DNA of 64,000 nucleotides. Origin: Zonotrichia leucophrys gambelii. Its lineage: Eukaryota; Chordata; Aves; Passeriformes; Passerellidae. The DNA is taken from the NCBI RefSeq assembly GCF_028769735.1, contig NC_088170.1, positions 45,118,585 to 45,182,584 on the forward strand, written 5' to 3'. Below are positions 25,613-36,145 of this stretch, piece after piece (position 1 is the first letter of the stretch; each line of letters begins with the position of its first letter). The translations under genes and the position numbers were made by a program. The notes under the pieces are model-generated. The model saw only the letters and a list, made by a program, of their open reading frames with translations, made no database searches and was not told where the DNA came from.

Positions 25613-28060
25613 CATATTTAAGGTGGAGATTATGAGTAGGTTGTTAAAAGGCCTCTAATACTAGAAGACTGCTTTTGCCAATCCTGATTTAATCCTCTGC
25701 TCCCAAAAGAAAATGTGTTTTGCAGAGTGGAAGAAGCCACAATGCAAACTCACTGCAGACAGAAAGCCTGCCTGGCCCCATCACTGCTGTGGATAAAATA
25801 GCCCTGGTGACTCTGGGGAGCTGCTCAGCCATCAGGTCAGGCAAGATTAGCATGTAATCAGTAATAATGGACATGGCTACACCACCTCTGCCCTCACTCA
25901 GCCAATAAATCTCTGCCTCGCAGATTTTAGGCTTTATGGCATTTGTAAGAAGCAACAAGCAATTCCAATTACTCAAAATTTCATCAAAGGAAGACAAACA
26001 TTTCTTTTTAAAAGACAAATCTTTAAAGTGCTAATGGTATATAATTGTCCATGTATCACCCATCACAATTTGTTAGTACAGGCAATGGCAGATTAATAAT
26101 TTTCTGGTAGCAAGGAAAAGCAGAAATCCTTAAAAATATTTTTCATTATAAGACTTAACACAGCAATTAATAAAGACAGAGGAAAATATAACAAATCAGA
26201 CAATCAATAATTTTTAAGTGGAAGCACTTGCAAATTAGGCGGGGGGGGTTGCTTTTCTTTAGAATTCTCTTGGGAAATGTACATTTCTACTGGCTAGGAG
26301 GAATGAGCCTTAAGGGATAATCAGGCTTACATGAGACCCAGACTTTCAGTAATGTAGGAGAGATTTCTGGTTATTGCTAAGCAGAAGAGCACAAGGGAAA
26401 GATTTGTTTTGTAGAAATCGTATCTTACGCTGTCTCCATAATTTTCCATTACTAATCACTCTCAGCATTAGGTAATTAGACAAGGGGGAACCAGCATCAC
26501 CCTATATGGATCAATTAAATGAATTATTGAATAAAAAGGTATACAATTAATACATTTTTAAATGATAGATAATTTTTCAAAATTAAATTACTGAAGCATC
26601 TCAGGCGTTCAAAAGTATCTTTTTAAGCTCTTTTTTCTGTTTTTTGAATACAAATGTTACAGATTTTCAGTTCCAGGTGGAGGCAATTCCAGCTTGTAAA
26701 GAACACAAGCCTAGATTTCCCAGGCTTAACTCATTGCCCCTTTATTGTTCTCTGTTTTATACTGATAATTTTGTTTTGAATCTTATCTTTTTCTGCATTT
26801 AATGTTCCTACACTACAGGGAGTACTTATCATAATTATCATACAATTTGAATCAAAGATCGTAAGGGTAAATGCCTGTAAGGGACTTGCTAGGATTTAAA
26901 TGTTGGCTGTCCTGTTATTTCATGCCAAGCTTAGGAGCATTGTGTGCTGTCTCGCTTAGGTCCCTTAATGATCACTGTTCTAACAGTGTGAAACTGCCTT
27001 CTAAATAGGCATAAAATGTTCCCAGTTGGAGGCCTCCCTTTACAATCATTCAAATCGGTGCCAAAGTCTAATAGATTCAGTGGAATACAAACACATTCTT
27101 GAGGTTTTTTTTCTTTTTTTTTTTTGCAAAGACTGAAGCTGAAAATACAAAAATATGCATGAATTAAAACAGAAGAAAATACTTGTAGTTTTCAGAAGGG
27201 TAAGAGAATCCTAAATTCGATCTTGCATGAGGAGCTAGGAAGGACTGCACAGCTTTGGACTTTGCCTGTAGCTGGGAGATATAAAACACCTTTGACTCTC
27301 TCTGGTTGAATTCATATGGAATTATACTAAAAAAGTATTTTTCATCCTCCTCCTAATGGGTCCATTTACCCTAGAGTGTGCTTTTACTGAACTATGGAAA
27401 CAGTAATTTGTTTTGGTAAATAATTTAACCTTTTGTAAATTATTTTCTTTTGAGTAGAAAAAAAGAAACCAGCTAATTGTATATAATAACATATTCAGAC
27501 ATGAGATAGTCAAAGAACACCACTTAGGATAAGAGTGGCAATTGGGAACTGAGGGTGGCCCATGACATACTGTACAAAAAAATGAAACACAAAACATTTT
27601 AAGTTTCTATTTCCCTCATAATGCAACATATTTAAGTCCTTCAAGACTTTACAAGCTGTGGTTTACTGGGTCTCGCCATCTGCCACTTGCTGGAAGAATT
27701 TTAATAGAGGTATTTCTATTGAAGAAATATTTTCTAATAAGTATTTAATATAGAATTACAACATGGGCGTTATTTGACATATTTGCATCAGCAGAATGTC
27801 TTTTAGTTGGTTAAATAATATAATACATTGTAACATTAAAAATTTCTGTGATATCTTTAATTTTGGACTTTGCAATTATGGATTCCAATTTTTCTCTGCT
27901 CCTTCACTCAAAATAATGTGAAGTCTAGGTGTTGCCTGAGAGATGCAGCAGTAGTTGAAAGTTGATATTCATCAGTGAGACTACAAGAAATATATTAGGA
28001 GCATTGCTGAACATTTTCTTTGTTAAAGAAAAAAACCCCAGAAATCTAAAATTATAAAAC
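25613..28060. other. Non-coding DNA, possibly with conserved elements
   Basis: No exon or repeat family is recognised. The part from 26640 to 27090 is less AT-rich than its surroundings and contains a short perfect palindrome, CACTGTT-CT-AACAGTG (26973-26988). A G-run lies at 26240-26248 and a T-run at 27106-27125. Confidence 0.4.
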
Positions 28061-28112
28061 TACTTTACCAATCTTTACATTATTTATTACTTTACCAATC
28101 TTTACATTATTT
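28061..28112. repeat. 27-bp tandem duplication
   Basis: TACTTTACCAATCTTTACAT with its following seven bases is repeated immediately. The second copy is identical for its first 25 bases. This is a recent local slippage duplication. Confidence 0.9.
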
Positions 28113-29034
28113 AAGAATGAAGTTCTCTTGCCTCTGTCTCAGATCTCAAAAAATCAGAAAATTACTGAAGCTTGAAACTTTGTTCTAACGGTGAAAAACC
28201 TATCTGAAGTTTACAGAAAGAATGTCTAAAAGAACACCTACAAACCTGCAGCAATTTTGCTGCAGAAAAAATGAGTCAGTAATTTCTTCTACAAGTGAAA
28301 GAGGTTCTGTTTTATTTGTTGTCCTGCACTGCCAGTGCATGACTGTGCCCTGCTTGAAGTGGATGTTAGTCCATGACCTTGCACAGGAGAGAAACACTGC
28401 AGACTAAATAGATACTTGTCAGATGTTCCCATCTCTTTTCCTGCCACCACCTCCCCAGGCACATTGGAAATTCATAATATGAAGTGGAGGTGTTCCCACC
28501 TTCAATTTTCATTCTTCTTGCAGCCTGAACATAAATGATGAGGGAAGAGAAATGCTGATGCAGCCTAGGCTCACCTGGAAAGAGAGAAAGCAGCCAAGTA
28601 TCTTAGCCTATAAAAGCTTCAAAGATATACTGGAGTTACTCAGTAGCCAAAATTTTATGGAACAGATAATCATGAGGGGAAAGAAAAATTAACCAAACAC
28701 AAAAGCAGGTTGTGTATACCCTGGCCCACCCAAAAGAGCCCCAACCCAACTCAACACAACAAAAACCAAAAAGCAAACACACACACAAAAATTTTTATAA
28801 TGGCGAACAAGAGAAATTTCATGCGCAGTCCTTCAAGCCTACAAGTTTTCATAGCTATTAGGAATGCAACAGATTGTTTCTTCATCTTTCAAGAAAAGGG
28901 GCCCTCATTTGTTTGTTTCTATGTTTTCCTTTACCTTTATTCTCTTTGTTAATCTTCAACTAGGTCTTTTCAGTCTGTCCCATTCTTCTCTTCTACTTAT
29001 TCAGTTTATGTCCTGAAAATCTCAAATATATATG
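28113..29034. other. Non-coding DNA with splice-like signals
   Basis: No gene is recognised. An A/C-rich patch lies at 28735-28790. A juxtaposed acceptor-donor motif on the minus strand at 28569-28593 is described among the findings. The plus strand has an acceptor-like tract ending in GCAG near 28522, without a paired donor. Confidence 0.4.
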
Positions 29035-29654
29035 TGTTATAAATGATCAAATTGAGAGCCAAACTTATAAGAAAATTTAGGAAAGATTTATAAATTTGCC
29101 TGCAAGACAAAGCTCGGTCGTTGAAACCACCACAGCCATAAACTTCAGCGTCGAGCCCGGGATCGGTGCTGGGTGTACCTGGATCTGACCTCCAGAATGT
29201 CAGATCTCCCCCTCGGTTCACCAATGCTGCCTCTTGCAGAGGGGTTTTATACAGTTTATTTTGCCCAAGGAAAAGATGGCCGAATTTCCTCTCTGTCTCT
29301 TCACATGCATAGCTGGACGAAGGCCGAGTCCAGGCGTGCCACCGACCTCAATTGGCTTCTGGGAAGCCGTTTATTCTCATGTATCAGTGTGGCATCGCTG
29401 GTTACCTTGACAGATGCAATCAGCAAGGCGATTATCACTCTCAGGTGGGCCCGCTGACCTGGGGAAGCCAGTGATTATTGGCCTGGAAGCTTCTGTTCTT
29501 ACATTAAAAACTTCCATGTTTATCTTAATGTGCATCCGGGAACTGGAGGTATATGAATAATACACTGCTCCCGGCCAGGATGGTCAAAGACATAGTTTGG
29601 ATTTTACAATATTTTATACATTAATAGCATGAATTATCTCTACCATATACTACA
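29035..29654 (-). mobile_element. Solo LTR of an endogenous retrovirus, CpG-rich and apparently young
   Basis: A block of about 620 bp stands out by its many CpG dinucleotides in CpG-poor DNA. It begins TGTTATAAATG and ends CATATACTACA. The two ends are complementary at 8 of 11 positions and give the canonical TG...CA of an LTR. The tetranucleotide TATG sits directly before (29031-29034) and directly after it (29655-29658), as expected of a 4-bp target-site duplication. Read on the minus strand there is TATAAAA at 29251-29245 with a GC-rich downstream part, which suggests minus orientation. An AATAAA lies just upstream of the TATA box rather than after it, so orientation is less certain than the boundaries. 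No internal retroviral genes are present, so this is a solo LTR left by recombination. I cannot name the family; a 4-bp duplication is typical of gammaretrovirus-like (ERV1) elements. Confidence 0.65.
29245..29260 (-). promoter_or_regulatory. TATA box of the solo LTR (minus strand)
   Basis: On the minus strand the sequence reads AATAAACTGTATAAAA, then a GC-rich stretch typical of a transcription start region. If active, it would drive transcription leftwards through 29220-29035 and beyond. Confidence 0.35.
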
Positions 29655-29658
29655 TATG

Positions 29659-32361
29659 TGTCCAAATATACGTCAATGTTCTAATGTTCAGAGGCCAGCC
29701 CTGAAGTTTTAGTATCTCAGTGTTTCAGTGGAGCTACAACCTTATCTCAGAACAAGGCTATAAAATCATCACAATGCCGAGGGTTGGCATGGTTGAAATC
29801 CTACCCGTCCATAAATGTTAGGTAGTGAAAATAATTTTTTTTCTCAAGCTTTTCATTCCAAAGAATCTAGAAAACAAAGCTCTGCTTCACATAGCCCTGT
29901 TCTGTTTTCAAAATGAGAGCAGATTTTTGACTTCCAAAAAGACAAAAAAGATGTTTCTGGTGTTTGATGAAATATTTTAAATAATTAGTCTGAGTTTATT
30001 GCAGTACTTCGGGGAAATGTAATGTCTGTGGTTTTTTAAGACAACGTATTTCAGTCTTCAGCATATCCACATAAATACTTGTAAGTGTGGTTGGGGTTTC
30101 CTCAGTCACCACTGCTGAAGATGGTTACTTCTGCTGGTGGAAGCAGAGGAAACATGAGATGCCTAAAGCAGAACTTGGTTAGAGCACACATCACTGCTTT
30201 TCTTATAGTTTCTCTTGGGCACAGACACTTTTTCCTTTCTTCCATGGCTGTTTTTCTACAGGAACTGGTTTAGAAACCAGATAATGGCTACACTTTGCCC
30301 AGAAACTGACAAGAATGGCTGCTATGTGAACCACTGGCTGCTCCATCCCTATTTTTAATGCTATATATTATCAATATGTACACTGGTTTCCTCTCAAGAA
30401 TTCACACAAAAATATTATTCAACACGACAAGAGCAATTAGGTTTTATTGTACCATATGACAGGAGTTTCTGTTCCAAACTTAGATTTTTACAATGTGTAT
30501 GAGAAACCATAATTTTCACACTTAGCCAATCTTCCATTAAAAAATGTACTTTAAACCATTCTATAGAAATAACTTATATTTTAAAAAAGGCTGTCTGAAG
30601 CTGGACAAAAATAGATCTCTTAATGTGTAGTGTGTGCAGTGAGGCACAAGAAATAAATGTTATATTGCTTCATTTGTGATAGGCAAAACTGAAGTTAAAT
30701 CAAACTGTCAAAAATTAAAATTACGCCTCCTAAAGTATGCTTCTGTGCATCCTTTATACTGTCAACATCTAAGTGGGATATCACCTCTTCTGTGTAAGAA
30801 GAAAAAGAGAGGAACAAAACCAGCAAGCCACCAATTTAATGATTGCTTTTATGTAAATATATAAGCATGTGCACTCATGCATAGGAGCATACACAGTGAT
30901 AACAGCCTCTGCACCTATCACACAGACAGAGATGATGTCATTATTATCCATCTGCACTTAAAATACATTTTCCTTTAATAGAGAGAAGCTTCTCCCAGAC
31001 TGACAGCTACAGTAGAGACCTTGCCACAACAGTGTAATTGTTTCCAAAGGTAAAAGACAAGCCAGGCCTTGCAGGGACATCTGTTCACAACTTCTGATCT
31101 CTGAAATTTTTTTCTAATCTTAAGGCTAATTTGTAAGCTTAAAAGATGTAAAGATGTGTTTGACTGAAGTAGATTTGCACTCTTGTGTAAGTTTTATTTC
31201 TGAGTATCATCTTATATAGATCTGATACAATCCCTTTTTTTTTTTTATGTACCTTAGTATCAGGGAGTTTAATCAGCATTCAAAAAAAGGCTGCCTAAAT
31301 TCCAATAAAAGTGACATCCTACTGCTTCATGATATTCATTAATTTGCCTTTTATATTTCAAACCAACCACTGTATCTAACAGACAAATAATAATTGTAAA
31401 CCAAATTTAAAAGAATTATTGTAAACATAAATATAATGCCATATTATGTCAATTTGCATGGCAAAAAGGAATAGAGGAACTGTTACAAAGTCAGGAATAA
31501 GGTTCATTATGTATTGCAAGATGTTATCTCTGAACATTAATTGATTTTTAAAATTATTCCACATAGTTTCATATCCTTTTCCACCCTGCTTTCCATTAGT
31601 ATTCTAGCTATGAAATTTGCTGCAGAAGTTCTTTGTGGATCCATGTACGTTTTCTATTCAAGGCCTGAATAAATACCTTGTACTGGATGGAATATTCATG
31701 GGAAGACTTTAAGGATTCTATTAGAATAAGCAGTTTGTAATTCTGCACAGTCAGAGAGGAAATCTAGAACTTTCTCTTTTCTTGTTATGCCAATCACTCT
31801 AAATTATTCTATCCATACAAACCTAGTGGACAGACTGTACTAAATTTTGTTAAAGCAAAACACTCAAAAAATTCACTAATGATGGACCCACCTACAGATT
31901 TTTAATTTATTTTTTGTCTGAAAAACTGCAACTATCACCCAAGCTCTGAGTGAGTCCCTGCAGCAGCAACCAAAAACCTACCCAGCTGGACAAAGGATGT
32001 CCCCAGCTGGAACTGGCTATCTAAATCCATTAGGACCTGGATGATAAGGTACCACCTAACTCAGAAAGCAATAAATAGCAACCCCCCTAATGACATCACT
32101 GTGCTCTGATCTGCAATGCCATGTGGAAGCTGCAGGCTGGGGAGAGGAATTGCTGGATATAGGATCTGAGCAATAAGCACAGTGAGCTTTCCATTCCCAG
32201 GGGTCATCTGAACTGGCTGGATGAGCAGGGCTGAACTGTGATTTGTGTGAGGTCTGTGTTTGCAGGGCAAGCATCAGTGGCCACAGGTTTTATTTGTCCT
32301 GCAAAGAAATTTACTTTAGGTTGTGTGTCAGTGACTGCTGTGATCTGCTTGAACAGCCACC
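29659..32361. other. Non-coding DNA, nothing firmly recognised
   Basis: AT-rich with a T-run at about 31233-31244. From 31930 to 32340 the sequence is more GC-rich, with GCAG and CAGCTGG motifs, but it matches no repeat or protein I know. Overlapping short ORFs on both strands in that part reflect composition. Confidence 0.4.
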
Positions 32362-32389
32362 ATGCCGATCTCTCCAGACACTCAGAGAA
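32362..32389 (+). other. Candidate first coding exon end (Kozak ATG plus splice donor)
   Basis: GCCACCATGC at 32356-32365 is a near-ideal vertebrate start context. It is followed after nine codons by AGAA|GTAAGT, a strong splice donor with GT at 32390-32391. The reading is MPISPDTQR plus one leftover base. When joined to the candidate exon at 34538 the frame stays open through it. I recognise no protein starting this way, and there is no CpG island at the putative 5' end. Chance is a serious alternative. Confidence 0.2.
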
Positions 32390-33521
32390 GTAAGTAATGG
32401 CTGATGAGCAAGTAAAACAGAGATGAGATCTGCATCTCCTGAGGCAGTGACTCAGCCCACAAAAGACTTAAGAAACCTTCTTTTGACCCTTAGTGAACAG
32501 AGGCCCAGAGCCAAGACGAAGGAACAAAATCCCACCCTGTTGCTTGTAGGAGACAGAAACCAAGACTAAGGAGTCACAGGAGGCCTAATCCAACATTGCA
32601 AAGGATTACATTCTGCTTAACTGACCATGTCTCCCTTAATCACTGTAGAAAATATGCTGCCTCAAACTTGCCATTCAGCAAAAAAGTGATGAAATCTAGT
32701 TATAAAACCTTCTCATCTCCATGCTCTGTGTGCTTTTGGCATTTCAGTGGGGTAAATGCACAAAACTGTACAGGTGCCCAAACTCTGTCTAGATTTCCCT
32801 GCAGACCCATCAGTTCAAACTCTGATAAGCTGAGCATCCCAGTTTAACTGCTGCACTTTGACAGGCTTCACTGTGGTATTTACTAAGTAGTTGTCCACAT
32901 CTTAGTTGGTCGTTCTCAGGCCTCTTTACAACGACTGGCAAGAAGCAGACAGAACACGTCTACAGTGAAACATATTTTTTAAGTCCCCATTTCCTTCCAG
33001 TGACTACCATAAGATGTTTAGCTACAGCCATCTGAGTTGTGAGCATTAAAATATAATTTTAGTGTTTCTACTAGACGTTAAAGTGGTTTTTCTGTTCAAC
33101 ATGCAAATGTCAAAGATGTATTCTTCAGTGCCAAGCTAACTGCAGACAGGCAACAAAGGTGCTGAATGTAGTGCTGAGGATAAAAACCTAGCTCTGTATC
33201 ATAAAGGCAGGTGTTAAAACATTGCAGCTAAAATACTTAGATCTGCCTCTTTGTTTCTGCACTCCTGAGTTCCTCATGTTTAAAATAGTGCGCCTCTCTA
33301 CCTCTCAGAAGACTTTGAGAATAATTTTGTAAAGAAAGAAAAACCAAATTTTATGAAAATACAAAAAAATCAAAATAAATTGCACAGCTAAGTAGAGACA
33401 GACTTGTAAATAAGGAATGGCTATCTGCTTTTCCTGAATTAGAATTAAACCCTTTTCAATCTACCATAATTAGAATGGTTTTTAAGAGGTTGAAAAAATA
33501 ACTAATTTTATTTTTATTCGG

Positions 33522-33620
33522 TTTTATTATATTTATATTATATTTATAATATTTATAAATATTTATATTTATATTTATATTTGTATTTATATTTATATTC
33601 ATATTTATATTATATTTAAT
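33522..33620. repeat. TATTTA microsatellite-like AT tract
   Basis: About 100 bp composed almost wholly of ATATTT and TATTATA units with a few interruptions. It is a simple repeat that could adopt cruciform or unwound structure. Confidence 0.9.
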
Positions 33621-34377
33621 CTGAACAAGCATTCAAGCCCAGCTCCTCACAGGTACTGAGATACCTAATTCATTCTGAAATCAGATGGAGCTTCATTTGT
33701 AGATCCAGGTGCAAGGTATTTTTTGACACATTTAACAGAAAACCAACCTAATAATAAACAACACCTTACTTATCTAACTGAAATGCATTGAGACTAGAAA
33801 ATATTAGCCATTTTGCCCATTTTTCCATTCCTGATTAGATTCACTGATATGTTTGCATTAAATTAGGCAAAGTATTCATAATTACCCAGTCCAAGTATAG
33901 CCATGCTATGAGTTATCTGCTCCTAATACCTTCTCCCATACCTAGAGAGGAGAGTGATATGCACAAGGTCACAGCACAGCTTTTCCATGAGTTCTTACAC
34001 AACAAGATTTTTCAATAGGCAGAATGATGTGTTTTTGTTGAAATACAAATTATTTTCCCTACTTTGGTAGCCATGTGTCAGAAATCATGATCAGATAAAC
34101 TAATTTTGCCTAATTAAAAATAAAAATAGCTAACACAAGTGAAGGTGGAATGCTACCCAGGAACTGAGTAGCTGCACAGCCCCAGGGACACAGAAAGAGA
34201 GAAAACTAGAGGCCAGGCCAGCAACTACTGCTGAGGAGAGAAATGAGAAGAACTCAGGAGAAGGATGAGAACAAACTCCCATGAGAGAAGATCCCATCTC
34301 AGGCAACAGGAAGATAAGAGCTGTATCTGTGTATTGGACTAATCTTAATGGAAAGAATATCAGGATCCACTGCATTT

Positions 34378-34391
34378 CCCCCCCCCCCCCC
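34378..34391. repeat. Poly-C run of 14
   Basis: An uninterrupted homopolymer of 14 C (G on the minus strand) closes a purine-rich block at 34190-34370. Its length is prone to sequencing and assembly error. Confidence 0.9.
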
Positions 34392-34537
34392 ATACATTTC
34401 CAGTACCCTCCAGTAAGAGCATCTTAGATCTTCAGGTTTTTGAGGTACTGTATTCCTACCTACTCTCAATTGTTCTGTATGTTAGTTTTAAGTTCTAGAG
34501 GTGATTTCATCATGTGACATTTATGTTTCCTTTTCAG

Positions 34538-34604
34538 AAAAATTCTGGAATATTTCCTTTCCTCCAAAGCTGCCAGAATTCAGCAGCAGAATTCAAGGGA
34601 GTAG
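34538..34604 (+). other. Candidate 67-nt internal exon
   Basis: The acceptor TTTCCTTTTCAG ends at 34537 after a pyrimidine-rich tract. The donor TAG|GTGAGT begins at 34605 and matches the consensus. Two of the three frames are open through all 67 bases, and the third closes only on the final TAG. In the frame set by the ATG at 32362 the exon encodes KFWNISFPPKLPEFSSRIQ and a little more. I recognise no family. It could be a real exon of an unrecognised transcript, an untranslated exon of a non-coding RNA, or a pseudo-exon. Confidence 0.25.
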
Positions 34605-35855
34605 GTGAGTGCCTCTGACGCTCTCTTTCCAGAATAAGATCAAATACAGTTTGATTAAGAAAAAAAAGAAAAGAGAGAGAGAAGACTTAAAGACAAAAAG
34701 AAGCAAAGCAAAATAAATTCATAAACTGCTTTGCATATTTTACAAAACTTCACAAATTATACAGATGTTTCTACAGTTAAAAGGGGATCTGATTCATCTG
34801 GAGCATTTTGGCAAGTTCTCTTAAATTAATGGATTTTAATTTTGCAACAATTTTCTCCAGAATTCTGGTAAATTTACTGCCCTGACAGCTGAAAAAACAA
34901 AAAGGATTTTCTGTTCTTTTGAGGCCTTTGTCTTTTCTGTGTCTCAAAGAGAGTCAGGATTACCAATCTTTTTCAAGTTTTCTCAGAGGTTTCCCTGAAT
35001 TACTGGGATAATAGATTGGCCTCATAAGTCAACTTCATTCTCACCCACAGTTTAGGAGCCCTGTAGACTAAAGACAATAAGAAAAACAGCACTCTTTTAT
35101 CTTGTGTTATCACACAGAAGTCACAGTTTCATCTTCAAACATAACTAAGACATTTTCTTCCAAAAAAAAGATAGATTTGGCATATGGTACTTTCCAAAAC
35201 AAGCCCACTGCTTTATTCACTAGTAACTGTCCTTTTTGTCCTACTACTGGCAGTTACAAAGGCAAAATTATTTCAGAAGTGATCAAGTGCTGGTATGTTA
35301 GAAGAAAACATTGGATGACTTCTTGATTTTGTCCAAATGCAAAAAGTCTACTTTGAAATGGCATTTCTTTTACAACTTCTTCAATAAAGGAAATGGAAAC
35401 TAGCTTGTAATGCATCCATTATTCCTGTCCTAATTTTCCAGCAATTGTACTCTTGTCCAGCAATTCTTGTCCTAAATGAATCTTGATGAACTCAATTAAA
35501 TTCGAACTCACAATATTAAGTCAGGTATATTGCTAATCTGAGACTTTTCCTTTCAATAGTGTAATTGCTTCTACAAAGCATTGGAAAACTCTCCAAAAAT
35601 GCCAGAACTCTTTTCTGGCAGTCGAGCCTATTGTAGCATATAACTCTTGGCCTTTGTACACATACAGAACATGTATGCTTCAAATTTTCCCTTCTTTCAT
35701 AGGGAAACGTGTGGGCAGAGATATAGATCACAATAATGTTTATTGAAATATATTTTATTAGACTGTTGCTATCACAGGAAATGAGACAGCATTATCAAGC
35801 ATTATTAAAAGCAGATACTTGCATGATACATTTGCTTTTCTTGTGCTACTGTTCC
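34605..35855. other. Non-coding DNA, nothing recognised
   Basis: An A/G-rich tract (34660-34715) is followed by AT-rich unique-looking sequence. No gene or repeat family is supported. Confidence 0.5.
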
Positions 35856-35861
35856 CACCCC

Positions 35862-36145
35862 CACACATACACCCTGTCACACACACCTTCACACACACAG
35901 CCTGTCACACATGCTGTCCCTCCCAGTGTCCCTGTTGGCTCCCAGGGAGCCTCTCTGGTGTGCCAGTGGCCCTGGGCAGGTGTCACAGGGTCCCTGAGGT
36001 CCCCCAGCAGCAGGGGCAGTCCCGGTGTCCCTGCGGGTGCGCAGCTGCCACGGGCGCCTGGGATGGGGACGGAGCTGCACAGCCCTGGCTGGCACTGACC
36101 CGGCCTGGGGCCTCACACACCTGCCACACGCTCTGGGGCTCATTT
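35862..36145. repeat. GC- and CpG-rich minisatellite-like island
   Basis: It starts with CACACA-rich units (CCTGTCACACACACC-like, 35870-35920). It continues as a C/G-rich block with recurring GTGTCCCTG and CAGGGTCCCTG motifs and several CpGs concentrated at 36015-36130. Two plus-strand ORFs and one minus-strand ORF of 115-132 codons overlap here because GC-rich sequence has few stops; none has a domain. It may be a degenerate minisatellite or a short unmethylated CpG patch. No TATA box or first exon is evident. Confidence 0.55.
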
